From assembly GCF_000380085.1 (NCBI RefSeq), contig NZ_KB904559.1, positions 37,946 through 101,945 of the forward strand: a stretch of DNA of 64,000 bases, written 5' to 3'. The DNA is from Streptococcus merionis DSM 19192. GTDB taxonomy: Bacteria > Bacillota > Bacilli > Lactobacillales > Streptococcaceae. Of the stretch, positions 1-8,445 are shown piece by piece. Under the pieces are notes generated by a model, which saw only the letters and a list, made by a program, of their open reading frames with translations, had not been told where the DNA came from and ran no database searches. A program made the translations under genes and the position numbers. Position 1 is the first letter of the stretch, and the number at the start of each line of letters is the position of its first letter.

Positions 1-151
1 TATGGCTAATGAAGAATCCTAGCACAATTCCCAATAAAACCGAATGCGATAGAGCGTCAGCAATCATGGCCTGATTTTTCAAAACCAGAAGACTGCCAAG
101 TAGACTCGTTGATGTTGCAATCAAACATAAAATGATCAATACTTCAGACAT
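1..151 (-). CDS. troD: Metal ABC transporter permease, second subunit (partial, N-terminus only)
   Basis: Reading leftward from an ATG at 151, about 50 residues are visible before the window edge, beginning MSEVLIILCL and continuing into a segment with a VLKNQAMIADALSH-type motif. That motif (membrane helix, short loop, then D-A-L-S-H) is typical of ABC-3 family permeases for Mn, Zn or Fe. The start overlaps the stop codon of the upstream permease gene by 8 bases, so the two are translationally coupled. The presence of two consecutive permease genes is the TroC/TroD arrangement; the symbol is by analogy and the metal is not proven. The gene continues to the left of the window. Confidence 0.8.
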   Translation of the reverse strand, partial: MSEVLIILCLIATSTSLLGSLLVLKNQAMIADALSHSVLLGIVLGFFISH

Positions 152-998
152 GACTTCTCCCTCCTAAAACCTGTTTTCCAACCCAAATCAAGAGCGCAAA
201 AACACTCATGGTCACAATGATACTAGGCCCCGTTGACATACCGGAAATGGCAGAGCTCAAGTAACTACCAATCAAGGCTGACAATCCAGCTAAGCTAGCT
301 GAGAAGCGCAGCGATTTTCCATAAGACTCGCCCCACATCAAGCCTAGGCTAGCTGGCGCTATCAGAAAAGCACTCATAAGCACAGCACCTACGACTTTGA
401 GCCCGACAGAAATCAGGGCAATCATCATGAGACGAGTGAGGAAGTCCAAAAGCTTGATAGAGACACCTGAGAGCCTAGCAAATACAGGATCAAAGAGGTA
501 AAGGCGATAACGCTGATAGTAGGTAAAATAGATTAAAAGGCACAGGACAGACACAGCCATAATCAAGGCCACATCCGCTCGCTTGATAAAGGCGGCTTGA
601 CCAAAAAGATAGGTTTGCAAACCTGCCTGAGAACTGTTGGCAAAGGCTTCATTCCCTTGGACATACTGCTTAAGCACCATACCCAGACCAAAAAAGGAGG
701 CTGAAACCAAAGCCAAGCTATTAATAAGCGACTGTCTCCGGTGCTTCGAAATCCAATAAACCAAGCGGTAAGAAATGTAACCCGACACCATGGCCCCTAA
801 CATGAGCAGGAGTGGCTGCCGAGATTGAAAGACCATAAAGGCAAAAACAACTCCTGGATAGGCAGCGTGCCCCAACATATCCCCGATCAAGCTCTGCTTG
901 GTCAAAACCGTAATTGTCCCAACCACACTAGAGGCCAAAGCCAAGACTAAAGTCCCTGCAGCAACGGTCAAAAAAGCATAGTCCGTTAAAATTCCCAT
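144..998 (-). CDS. troC: Metal ABC transporter permease, first subunit (TroC-like)
   Basis: A 284-residue, strongly hydrophobic protein with about eight membrane segments. It carries the ABC-3 permease loop KQSLIGDMLGHAAYPG near residue 35, which matches the manganese/zinc/iron family of inner-membrane permeases. It would form the channel of a high-affinity metal importer with the ATPase encoded 3 bases upstream and the binding lipoprotein at 2236-3171. Its end overlaps the start of a second permease gene. Streptococcal mts/slo/psa systems usually have one permease, so the doubled set resembles TroABCD. The transported metal (Mn most likely, given the DtxR-family regulator nearby) is an inference. 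Confidence 0.88.
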   Translation of the reverse strand: MGILTDYAFLTVAAGTLVLALASSVVGTITVLTKQSLIGDMLGHAAYPGVVFAFMVFQSRQPLLLMLGAMVSGYISYRLVYWISKHRRQSLINSLALVSASFFGLGMVLKQYVQGNEAFANSSQAGLQTYLFGQAAFIKRADVALIMAVSVLCLLIYFTYYQRYRLYLFDPVFARLSGVSIKLLDFLTRLMMIALISVGLKVVGAVLMSAFLIAPASLGLMWGESYGKSLRFSASLAGLSALIGSYLSSAISGMSTGPSIIVTMSVFALLIWVGKQVLGGRSHV

Positions 999-1001
999 CT
1001 C

Positions 1002-1772
1002 TTAGACCTCCTCTTGACCAGAAGCGATCCAGCTAACCATCTCCTGATCGGTGTGATAAGCTCGCTGATAGTTTTCAGTCGTTAGAACTTCCTCGATTGG
1101 CCCAGCATCCACCAGCCCTTTATTAACCCAGATTAAATGATCAAAATAGGTTGCCAAACTATGCAAGTCATGGTGAATCACAATTGAGGTTTTGCCCTCT
1201 TCTTGGAAGCCTTTAAGAGTGTCCATAATGATTTTCTCTGTCTGGATGTCCACACCAGCCAGCGGCTCATCCATCATGTAAATATCAGCTTCCTGAGCTA
1301 AGGCACGCGCAATAAACACCCGCTGGCGTTGTCCACCCGAGAGCTGATCAATTTGGCGTTCCTGCAAATCTTCTAAAGCCATCGTCGCCAAAGCTCGCTG
1401 GACGATCTCTTTGTCTCTGGCTGAGGCTTTCTTGAACCAGCCCTTGATTTTTGCAAAACGCCCCATCATGACAATTTCATAAACAGTCGCTGGGAATTGC
1501 CAGTTAACATCCGATGCTTGAGGAATATAGGCAATAGACTGTTCAATAACCTTGTCTAGATTCACTGTTTGTCCTAAAATTTCTCGACTGCCTTGGCTTT
1601 TTTCAAGCCCTAAAATCGCCTTGAAAAGGGTTGATTTTCCTGCGCCATTTGGGCCAACAATAGCCGTACGACTCCCTTTAGGGATAGATAAATTAACACC
1701 TGATAGGGCCAAAATCTCACCATATCGTACCGTTAAATCCTTAACGGTCACTGCATTTTTAGTCATCACCAT
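1002..1772 (-). CDS. troB: Metal ABC transporter ATP-binding protein (TroB-like)
   Basis: This is the ATPase of a metal importer. Walker A (GPNGAGKST), the signature LSGGQRQR and Walker B (IYMMDEP) are all present. The frame stays open to 1862, but the extra residues are basic and unlike the family. A Shine-Dalgarno AGAAGGA lies five bases before the ATG at 1772, giving MVMTKNAVTV; the next ATG at 1766 is also possible. About 256 residues is the normal length. The gene ends 3 bases before the permease gene. It is separated from the binding-protein gene by about 460 bases, which is unusual for a transporter operon. Confidence 0.9.
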   Translation of the reverse strand: MVMTKNAVTVKDLTVRYGEILALSGVNLSIPKGSRTAIVGPNGAGKSTLFKAILGLEKSQGSREILGQTVNLDKVIEQSIAYIPQASDVNWQFPATVYEIVMMGRFAKIKGWFKKASARDKEIVQRALATMALEDLQERQIDQLSGGQRQRVFIARALAQEADIYMMDEPLAGVDIQTEKIIMDTLKGFQEEGKTSIVIHHDLHSLATYFDHLIWVNKGLVDAGPIEEVLTTENYQRAYHTDQEMVSWIASGQEEV

Positions 1773-1862
1773 TTCCATCCTTCTTTTTCTTTTTTCATTT
1801 ATTGATGTCATAAAGAACCTATATCCACAAGCAAAATACCTGATTAGGCGAGCCTTTTTCAA

Positions 1863-2172
1863 CCATCAAAACCATTTTCACAGTAGACGAGCTGCAATCC
1901 AAAAAGATAATCTTTATCCTTAACTACATTCAAAACTGACTTCTTTGCTAGTTTCTTAAACCAATGCAAGCGCAAACAACCTCCTTCAGAGTTTCATAGC
2001 TGATTTGTGAATCTAAAGCTCCAAAAATCATGTTAAAAATAGCGCTTATTAGGTCGCATCACAGCTGTCTGAGTAGGGAACGTTTTGAGTTTTTTAGCGT
2101 GTTAAAACACATTTTTGCGATAAATACTGGTCTAAGACTATTTTAGTGCTGTAATAGCTCTAAAAATAGGAA
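1863..2172. other. Intergenic stretch between binding-protein and ATPase genes
   Basis: About 300 bases with no convincing gene. A short minus-strand frame of about 27 codons (roughly 2032-1949) reads MIFGALDSQISYETLKEVV and could be a gene remnant, but it is too short to identify. I see no clear promoter for the ATPase gene here. The right end runs into an interspersed GGGAG(T/C)GAGACA repeat. Confidence 0.4.
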
Positions 2173-2225
2173 GGGAGCGAGACAGAAATCTGTTCCCAAA
2201 GGAATTGATTTCGTGTCCCACTCTC
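2173..2225. repeat. GGGAGYGAGACA interspersed repeat, hairpin copy 1
   Basis: GGGAGCGAGACAGAAATC at 2173-2190 is mirrored by GATTTCGTGTCCCACTCTC at 2207-2225, making an imperfect hairpin directly after the troA stop. Related copies occur near 16020, 22909, 35246 and 41957. In each case it lies just beyond a gene end or between genes, so it may double as a transcription terminator. Confidence 0.65.
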
Positions 2226-2235
2226 TTCAAAAAAG

Positions 2236-3171
2236 TTACTTCAAATGCTCAACAATCAAACTGACGTTGTGCTTGTACATATCAATAAAGGTATCCCCTT
2301 CTTCACCAACTGGCGCTAATGAATCTGATAAGAGCTCCTTGCCTTCACCAGTTACCACAGTAACTGTTCCACCTTTTGCTTCAACAGCCTCCTTCAGTTT
2401 TTCCATACGCTCAGGGTTAGTTGTGCTTTCTGTAAAGATAGCTTTGACTTTCTTATTCACAATCAGGTCAACCGTTTCCATCATATCACTGTTAGCCACT
2501 TCAGAATCCGTGCTGACACCTTGTGGTGCTGCAATTTCAAAATTGTAGCTGCGTGCAAAGTAGTTGAACGCATCATGCGGTGTGATGAGGTAACGGCTAC
2601 CTTCTGCGATTTGTGCTAATTGCTCCTTGTTCCAAGCATGCAAATCATCCAACTCAGCCAAGTAGCTCTTTGTCTTCGCTTTGATGTCATCTGCTGCATC
2701 AGGGACGAGCTTTTGTAACTCTTCAGAAGCCACTTCAACGGCTTGTTTGTAGAGTTTGATGTCAAACCAAAAATGGGGGTCTGTCACTTTCTTACCATCT
2801 TCGTCCATGGTATTGAGATCAGCTTCTGCGAAATTCTTAGACACCGCAACACCAGATTGCTCCAAAGCGTCAACCATTTTTCCTTCAAAATGAAGACCAT
2901 GATAAAGCACCAAATCAGCTGAAGATAATTTATCTAAATCGCTCGATTTTGGCGTATAGAGGTGAGGATCTTCTCCTGCTGGGATAATGGATTCAACTTT
3001 CACTTTGTCCCCAGCCAGCTGTTTGACCATGTCTTCTAGGAAAGAAGTGGTCACCGTCACTGTTTGTTTATCACCACCTGTTGCTTTCTTGGCAGCTCCG
3101 CTATTGCCACAGGCTACTAAGCCCAAAGATAGTAATAAAACTGTCAGTATGCTTAACGTTCTTTTAAACAT
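2236..3171 (-). CDS. troA: Metal-binding lipoprotein of ABC transporter (TroA/MtsA family)
   Basis: The protein has 311 residues. A signal peptide ends in the lipobox LVAC with Cys21, so it is a membrane-anchored substrate-binding lipoprotein. The cluster A-I ligand positions are visible: His in EDPHLYTP, His in DPHFWFD, Glu in TESTTNPE and Asp in DTFIDMY. This His-His-Glu-Asp set is typical of Mn/Fe/Zn binding proteins. It has no His-rich loop, unlike AdcA elsewhere in this window, which favours manganese or iron over zinc. It is transcribed divergently from a DtxR-type regulator, with a palindrome in the shared region. RBS AAGGAG precedes the ATG. Confidence 0.9.
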   Translation of the reverse strand: MFKRTLSILTVLLLSLGLVACGNSGAAKKATGGDKQTVTVTTSFLEDMVKQLAGDKVKVESIIPAGEDPHLYTPKSSDLDKLSSADLVLYHGLHFEGKMVDALEQSGVAVSKNFAEADLNTMDEDGKKVTDPHFWFDIKLYKQAVEVASEELQKLVPDAADDIKAKTKSYLAELDDLHAWNKEQLAQIAEGSRYLITPHDAFNYFARSYNFEIAAPQGVSTDSEVANSDMMETVDLIVNKKVKAIFTESTTNPERMEKLKEAVEAKGGTVTVVTGEGKELLSDSLAPVGEEGDTFIDMYKHNVSLIVEHLK

Positions 3172-3202
3172 AGCTTCTCCTTAATTGTTGTTATAATTTT
3201 TA

Positions 3203-3256
3203 TTAACCTTAGTTAACTTATATAGATAATTTACATTAAATCGTTTTTAAAGTCAA
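3203..3256 (-). promoter_or_regulatory. troA promoter with palindromic operator
   Basis: On the minus strand TTGACT (3256-3251) and TAAATT (3233-3228) are 17 bases apart. Just downstream, TTAAC (3203-3207) and GTTAA (3212-3216) form an inverted repeat around the expected transcription start. This is a plausible site for the adjacent DtxR-family repressor. It also resembles an AdcR box but with a longer centre, so the regulator is inferred from position only. Confidence 0.6.
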
Positions 3257-3306
3257 GTATTTTTTAAATTTTTGTTATAATTAAAGAAAGAAAAGCGAGG
3301 ATTGCC

Positions 3307-3957
3307 ATGACACCAAATAAAGAAGATTATTTAAAATGCGTCTACGAACTTGGACTAAGCGACGCTAAAATTTCTAATAAAAGGATCGCAGAAAGTATGC
3401 AGGTCTCTGCGCCTGCTGTCACTGAGATGATGAAAAAGCTTTTGGCAGATGAATTGGTCATCAAAGACAAGGCCAAAGGCTATCTTCTGACAGAAACAGG
3501 TCAGTATCTGGTGGCTTCTCTCTACCGTAAGCATCGCTTGATTGAGGTCTTTTTGGTCAATCATTTGGGTTACAATGTTGAGCAAGTTCATGCGGAAGCT
3601 GAAATCTTAGAGCATACTGTATCAACCCTTTTTATTGATCGTCTGGAAAAAACACTAGGCTTCCCTAAGACCTGTCCACATGGTGGGACGATTCCTGCGC
3701 CAGGCGAACTACTCATCGAAGAACATCAGCAAACTCTGGATCAACTGACCCAACCTGGACAACTTTATTTAGCAAGGGTTCAGGACGATTACCAATTACT
3801 TGAATACCTCGAACAACACCAGCTCAAGGTTGGCGATCACTTGGAACTGATTAGTTATGATAGCTACGCCAGAACCTACACACTGAAAACCAAGCACAAT
3901 ACCCTGCAGGTAACAGAGCCAATCGCTAGGAAGCTTTATGTAGAGGAAACACATTAG
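3307..3957 (+). CDS. DtxR/MntR-family metal-dependent transcriptional regulator
   Basis: The 216-residue protein starts MTPNKEDYLKCVYELG, the winged-helix N-terminus typical of SloR/ScaR/MtsR/TroR regulators. It continues through a metal-binding and dimerisation region (LGYNVEQVHAEAEILEH) and CPHGG near residue 121. The final 70 residues are the SH3-like FeoA domain. The family represses metal-uptake genes when Mn or Fe is sufficient. It is divergent from troA across 135 bases with a palindrome in between, so it very probably controls troABCD. The RBS is GCGAGGA. It could equally be named mtsR or sloR. Confidence 0.9.
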   Translation: MTPNKEDYLKCVYELGLSDAKISNKRIAESMQVSAPAVTEMMKKLLADELVIKDKAKGYLLTETGQYLVASLYRKHRLIEVFLVNHLGYNVEQVHAEAEILEHTVSTLFIDRLEKTLGFPKTCPHGGTIPAPGELLIEEHQQTLDQLTQPGQLYLARVQDDYQLLEYLEQHQLKVGDHLELISYDSYARTYTLKTKHNTLQVTEPIARKLYVEETH

Positions 3958-4125
3958 AGCTTTGCACACCGTTAGCTGACCTCTGATGCCTCATAATAGA
4001 AAAACTTGAGAAGTTGATTGAATAAAAATCATTGTAAATTATGGAATTGTAAAAGCCGTGTTTTCCAATAAAAAGAGTAACTACTATAGATGTAATGAAT
4101 TTAATTGAATCAAAGGGGTGAAACA

Positions 4126-4647
4126 ATGAGAACATATGCAGATAAAGATGAACTTAAAGAAGAAATATTAAAATCGTACAAAAAGTATATTGCTGAGTTT
4201 GATGACATTCCCGAAGATTTGAAGGATTTAAGAATTGATGAGGTTGATAGAACACCGGCGGAGAATCTAGCCTATCAGGTTGGATGGACGACTTTAATAC
4301 TAAAATGGGAATCAGATGAATTGAGTGGTTTAGAGGTTAAAACACCTACTGAAACCTTTAAGTGGAATCAACTCGGGGAGCTCTATCAGTACTTTACTGA
4401 CACCTATGCTGGTCTAACAATTAAAGAACTTACAAATCTGCTTAGTGACAATGTGTATGCTATATGTCATATGATTGATTCCATGGATGACGAGGCCTTA
4501 TTTAAACCTCATATGCGCAAATGGGCTGATGGAGCCACCAAGAATGCGGTCTGGGAAGTTTATAAGTTTATTCACATTAATACGGTAGCTCCTTTTGGGA
4601 CATTCAGAACTAAAATTCGTAAATGGAAGAAAATTGCTTTAAAGTAA
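4126..4647 (+). CDS. ClbS/DfsB family four-helix bundle protein (DUF1706)
   Basis: I chose the ATG at 4126, preceded by AAAGGGGTG, over an upstream in-frame ATG; this gives 173 residues. The sequence MRTYADKDELKEEI, then DEVDRTPAENLAYQ and VGWTTLILKWE, matches the DUF1706 family, small DinB-like helical bundles. The named member ClbS confers resistance to colibactin, but most members have no known role. It is a single gene between the metal regulator and the ribosomal protein genes. Function here is unknown. Confidence 0.75.
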   Translation: MRTYADKDELKEEILKSYKKYIAEFDDIPEDLKDLRIDEVDRTPAENLAYQVGWTTLILKWESDELSGLEVKTPTETFKWNQLGELYQYFTDTYAGLTIKELTNLLSDNVYAICHMIDSMDDEALFKPHMRKWADGATKNAVWEVYKFIHINTVAPFGTFRTKIRKWKKIALK

Positions 4648-4754
4648 TTCTATAAAAACTTGGAAGTATGACAACACACGAAGAGCAATATAGGAGATGT
4701 TTGAATAGATAATCTATCTTCTAATCAGACAAAACTACATTTCAAGCACTATAA

Positions 4755-4785
4755 AAAGCCTAGAAACGCTGATTTCATAGGCTTT
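4755..4785. terminator. Bidirectional terminator between DUF1706 gene and rpmG
   Basis: AAAGCCTA (4755-4762) pairs with TAGGCTTT (4778-4785) across a 15-base loop. A-rich and T-rich flanks allow use in both directions for these convergent genes. Confidence 0.6.
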
Positions 4786-4797
4786 ATTTGTGTCGTC

Positions 4798-4947
4798 TTA
4801 TTTCACCTCTGTAAAAATCACGTGTTTACGTAATTTTGGTGAGTATTTTTTCAATTGAAGACGGTCTGGTGTGTTACGTTTGTTCTTTGAAGTGAGGTAC
4901 AAGCGTTCACCAGATTCTTTGTGTTCAAGTGTAATGTTTACGCGCAT
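4798..4947 (-). CDS. rpmG: 50S ribosomal protein L33
   Basis: Translation gives 49 residues starting [20 protein letters not shown] and ending [10 protein letters not shown], a standard L33 of the large ribosomal subunit. There are no CxxC zinc pairs, so this is the zinc-independent form. RBS AGAGAGGGG lies upstream. It follows rpmF by 14 bases and is cotranscribed with it. Confidence 0.97.
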   Translation of the reverse strand: MRVNITLEHKESGERLYLTSKNKRNTPDRLQLKKYSPKLRKHVIFTEVK

Positions 4948-4961
4948 TTGAATCCCCTCTC

Positions 4962-5138
4962 TTAGTTGCCAGCTTTAGCGATCTTACGTCCCTTGTAGTA
5001 TCCTTTCAAAGATACACGGTGCGAACGTGAGTAGTCACCAGTTGTTTCGTCAAATTTCACAGTTGGAGCTGTCAATTTGTAGTGAGTGCGACGTTTGTTT
5101 TTCTTCGCTTTGGATGTGCGACGTGCAGGTACTGCCAT
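4962..5138 (-). CDS. rpmF: 50S ribosomal protein L32
   Basis: Translation gives 58 residues beginning [17 protein letters not shown], the conserved start of L32, and ending [10 protein letters not shown]. The cysteine pairs of the zinc-binding form are absent. RBS GGAGGAAAT precedes the ATG at 5138. This is the usual streptococcal rpmF-rpmG pair. Confidence 0.97.
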   Translation of the reverse strand: MAVPARRTSKAKKNKRRTHYKLTAPTVKFDETTGDYSRSHRVSLKGYYKGRKIAKAGN

Positions 5139-5365
5139 TGGTTATTTCCTCCATTAGATTAAATCATCAGGGCATTGACAGATAAGCAGAACTAGCGCTC
5201 TCTGTTTAAGCCCTCTTTTTGGTTAATGCTTTGATTTTCATCAACTCAACTATAATAACACATCTTTTTTGTAAAGTAAAGTTACTTGACAGATTTTTTA
5301 CTTTTTTTGACCAAATAGCTTGCTAATAGCCCGTTCCTTTAGTTGAAGCGATGTGTTAGAAATGG

Positions 5366-5986
5366 CTAAAGTTCTCCTTTTTTGACATGCTGCGCGATAG
5401 CTAGAAGACTACTGATATGCTGGTTATAGCTATTGCTCTCCACATGTAGGTTGAGGCTGTTTATGCCAGCATTCCGAGCGCATTCAGCATCCAGCTGGCG
5501 GTCGCCAATATAATAAGCATCAGCCTTGTCAAACCTGTACTTATCTACCAGATAATCAATGGCTTCTGGATCAGGTTTTCGTTTGAAACCATCATCTCCT
5601 GTAATCACCTCTGTAAAGAAATGATCCAGCTCTAAATCCGCTAAAAGCCGATGCGCATTGTGTCCCTTGTGGGTGTAAACAAACTGCTCAATCCCTTGTC
5701 CCTTAGCCCATTGGAGAATAGCCCTCGCTTCTGGTAAGAGCTTAACCAGATGATTATGGATGGTCAGATGTTCCGCACGCGCTGCATTAAAAGCTGTATA
5801 ATCAATCCCTCTTTCTGCTGCTACTCGCTCAAACAGGGCATGGACAGATTCTTTCATGATATAGGTACGGATAGCGTCACGGTCAAAAGGGATCTGATAA
5901 TGAGTATAAGCTGCCTCGATTCCAGCTAGGATCGCATCATAAGAATCCAAAAGCGTACCGTCCAAATCCCAAATGAAAGTTGTCAT
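5366..5986 (-). CDS. HAD-family hydrolase (phosphoglycolate phosphatase-like)
   Basis: The 206-residue protein has HAD motif I DLDGTLLDS at residues 7-15, with the nucleophile and acid aspartates. Motif II is the Thr-His of YTHKGHN, motif III the Lys in FKRKPDPEA and motif IV the GDRQLDAE segment. This places it in the phosphoglycolate phosphatase/beta-phosphoglucomutase branch; the substrate cannot be told. Its start overlaps the end of the upstream permease gene by 4 bases (ATGA), so it is the last gene of a leftward operon with the AI-2E permease and MATE genes. Confidence 0.85.
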   Translation of the reverse strand: MTTFIWDLDGTLLDSYDAILAGIEAAYTHYQIPFDRDAIRTYIMKESVHALFERVAAERGIDYTAFNAARAEHLTIHNHLVKLLPEARAILQWAKGQGIEQFVYTHKGHNAHRLLADLELDHFFTEVITGDDGFKRKPDPEAIDYLVDKYRFDKADAYYIGDRQLDAECARNAGINSLNLHVESNSYNQHISSLLAIAQHVKKGEL

Positions 5987-7131
5987 AGAGCTTCTTCCTC
6001 CTGACGCAGCAATTGCCTAGCCTCACGGCGCAAGACATCTTGACGGATTAATTTATAAAGCGATGCAAAGAAAGGAACAGAGACCAACATACCAAAAATC
6101 CCGCCCAAGGCACCTCCGACTGTGACTGCCACGATAACCCACATGCCCGGAAGACCAACAGAATTACCAACCACGCGCGGATAGATGAGGTTACTTTCAA
6201 TTTGCTGTAAGACAACGATAAAGACAAGGAACCAAAGCGCCTGACTAAAAGACTGAGTCATGACAAGAATCATGCCAACAATGCCACCGATATAGGCCCC
6301 GATAATCGGAAACATATTGGTAAATCCGACTAGGATTCCAATCGTTGACGCATAAGGAAACTTAAAGAGTGTCATCCCTAGAAAGACCAAAACTCCCAAA
6401 ATAACAGCTTCGGTCATCTGACCAGTGAAAAAGTTTCGAAAAGACTCATGAAAAACTTTACGAACATTTTCAAAAGGTTCGTAAAAACTAGGAAGATAGG
6501 TCTTGATAAGCCGGCGAATCTGACTGCCAAGTTCTTCCTTGCTGACAAGGACATAGACTGAGAAAATCAGGGCCATGAAGATATTAAGCAAAGCCGAGAA
6601 AATATCTGTCACCGAGGTCAAGAGACCTAGCAAGAAAGTGCCTGTACCATTTAGAATTTCCGTAGCATAGGCATTAACCCGTTCAACTAGACCATTTGAC
6701 GCATCGCTGCCAAAAAACTCATTAATATGGGTATTCAGCCACTCATTTTCCTGAACAACCTCTATCAGGTTTTGAATTGCTCGAGGAGCACTCGCAATCA
6801 GGGTTTGGATACTATCAATCAGCTCAGGAATAACAATTCCCAATAAGATGATCAATAAGACTAAAAATGTTGCGTAGGCCAGTAAGAGAGTTAGGGGGCG
6901 CGAAAATTTGCGGGCCGTTTCTCCTTTGAATACATGGTAGTAGCCTCGTTCGTAACCAGACATGAGGATATTGACCACATAGGCCACCATAGCTCCGCCA
7001 ATGAAAGGCAAGGTCGCCTGCCACATAGTAATTAAGAAGTTTTCAGCAATTTCCCAATAACGGAAAACAGCTAACACCACGACTAGAGAAACTAAAAGGG
7101 TCACAATAAGATTTTTATGATTTTTTAACAA
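5983..7131 (-). CDS. AI-2E family transporter (PerM/YdbI-type membrane protein)
   Basis: The 382-residue integral membrane protein has an N-terminal pair of helices, a periplasmic-type loop and a C-terminal block with GFTNMFPIIGAYIGG and a later PRVVGNSVGLPG segment. Both are characteristic of the AI-2E/UPF0118 family. Members export small molecules or act as Na+/H+ antiporters; the substrate here is unknown. It overlaps the MATE gene upstream by 17 bases and the HAD gene downstream by 4. Confidence 0.85.
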   Translation of the reverse strand: MLKNHKNLIVTLLVSLVVVLAVFRYWEIAENFLITMWQATLPFIGGAMVAYVVNILMSGYERGYYHVFKGETARKFSRPLTLLLAYATFLVLLIILLGIVIPELIDSIQTLIASAPRAIQNLIEVVQENEWLNTHINEFFGSDASNGLVERVNAYATEILNGTGTFLLGLLTSVTDIFSALLNIFMALIFSVYVLVSKEELGSQIRRLIKTYLPSFYEPFENVRKVFHESFRNFFTGQMTEAVILGVLVFLGMTLFKFPYASTIGILVGFTNMFPIIGAYIGGIVGMILVMTQSFSQALWFLVFIVVLQQIESNLIYPRVVGNSVGLPGMWVIVAVTVGGALGGIFGMLVSVPFFASLYKLIRQDVLRREARQLLRQEEEAL

Positions 7132-8407
7132 GAGAGGTACTCCTAAATTTTTGATGGTAGAGAGTGTTTAAATAAAGCATTCGAAAAAGGTTGTCTGCCA
7201 AGGTTGCTAGCAAGACACCGGTTAAACCGATGTGAACAACTCGCGTCAGCAGAAAACCTAAACCGACACGAATGAGCCACATTCCCAGCGTTGTCGCATA
7301 AAAGGGCAACTTAGGTCGACCGACACCCTGCCAAAGAGCGGTCATACTAAGTGTCCCAGTCACAATGGGAAAGCTAATAAAGGACATCCAGATGACTTGG
7401 CGAGCAGCTGAGATTGCTTGAGCATCTAGGGTGTAAAGTCGGATCAGCCAAGGGCTGAGCAGTAAAACCGTTCCCGACACTAGGGCCATAAGACAATAGG
7501 TTAACCAGTGGCTTTTCTGACGAATCGTCTCTAACAACTGGTAATCCTGCTGTGCATGAGCTTGTGCAGATAAGATGACTGTCGCCACCGCAACACTTGT
7601 AGCAGGCAGGTAATTAAACTGGGTCAAGGCCTCACCGATGGCATGACCTGCCACCACCTTAGTGCCCAATTGGACAACTAAGGTAACCACGATTAAGTCT
7701 CCTGCTCGCATCATAAGACGCTCACCTGCTGCTGGTAAGACTTGCTGAAACAGCGATTTTGAGATGCGTAACCGCAATTGTTTAGGTCGATTAGGCAGAC
7801 GCCACCAGAGCAACATTACCCCAGCAAAGCGCGCCAGTACCGTTCCTAAGGCAACACCGACGACACCCCAATCAAGAACGAACACCGCTAGAGTGGATAA
7901 GGCTATATTGAGGCCATTGACGAAAAAACTAACAACCATTGGCCACTTAGCTCGTCCTTGGGCTCGCATCATAGCGCCTAGACTGACCATGAGACCCAAC
8001 GATAGCGAAGCACCACCGACCCAAGCTAAGTAGAGTCCGCCCCGCTGGCTTACCTCAGCAGTGGCTCCTAAAAAGGCGAGTAAGCTTGGCCCTACTAAGA
8101 CAGACAAGATTCCAAGCCCTACACTGACCACCAAAGTCAGCGTCAGAGCCATCTGGCTGATACTTCTGAGGTCATCTGGTTTGTCTTGAGTATAGGCCCT
8201 AGCTACTGATGCTGAAACGACTGCTCCGATCGCTATGAAAAGCGCTTGATAGACAGCTAAGATATTTCCCGCAAGAGCTATACCTGAAACGGCCGCAAGA
8301 CCTAGCTGAGAGACCAAATAAGTATCTACCAAGGTCATCAAGCCCTGTAAGGCATTTTCAGCCATGACAGGAAAGGCTATGTCTGTTAGTTGTTTTTGAA
8401 TAGTCAT
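7115..8407 (-). CDS. MATE family efflux transporter (DinF-like)
   Basis: The 430-residue protein has about twelve membrane segments in two similar halves. It opens with QLTDIAFPVMAENALQGLMT, the usual MATE N-terminus, and has AMMRAQGRAKWPM and SMTALWQGVGRPKLP loops at equivalent positions in the two halves. MATE proteins export cationic compounds or drugs using a Na+ or H+ gradient. It lies 38 bases beyond thrC and overlaps the next gene, so it is probably transcribed with thrC. Substrate unknown. Confidence 0.88.
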   Translation of the reverse strand: MTIQKQLTDIAFPVMAENALQGLMTLVDTYLVSQLGLAAVSGIALAGNILAVYQALFIAIGAVVSASVARAYTQDKPDDLRSISQMALTLTLVVSVGLGILSVLVGPSLLAFLGATAEVSQRGGLYLAWVGGASLSLGLMVSLGAMMRAQGRAKWPMVVSFFVNGLNIALSTLAVFVLDWGVVGVALGTVLARFAGVMLLWWRLPNRPKQLRLRISKSLFQQVLPAAGERLMMRAGDLIVVTLVVQLGTKVVAGHAIGEALTQFNYLPATSVAVATVILSAQAHAQQDYQLLETIRQKSHWLTYCLMALVSGTVLLLSPWLIRLYTLDAQAISAARQVIWMSFISFPIVTGTLSMTALWQGVGRPKLPFYATTLGMWLIRVGLGFLLTRVVHIGLTGVLLATLADNLFRMLYLNTLYHQKFRSTSLVKKS

Positions 8408-8445
8408 AAGTGATCAAAAAGATTGGCAAAAAAGCTCGCTCTCAA

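Noticed and set aside
1773..1862. Upstream extension of the TroB reading frame
   Set aside because: The extra 30 residues are basic and non-conserved, and the good Shine-Dalgarno sequence serves the internal ATG.
1949..2032. Short minus-strand peptide frame between troA and troB
   Set aside because: Only about 27 codons. It may be a gene remnant, but there is nothing to identify it or show that it is translated.
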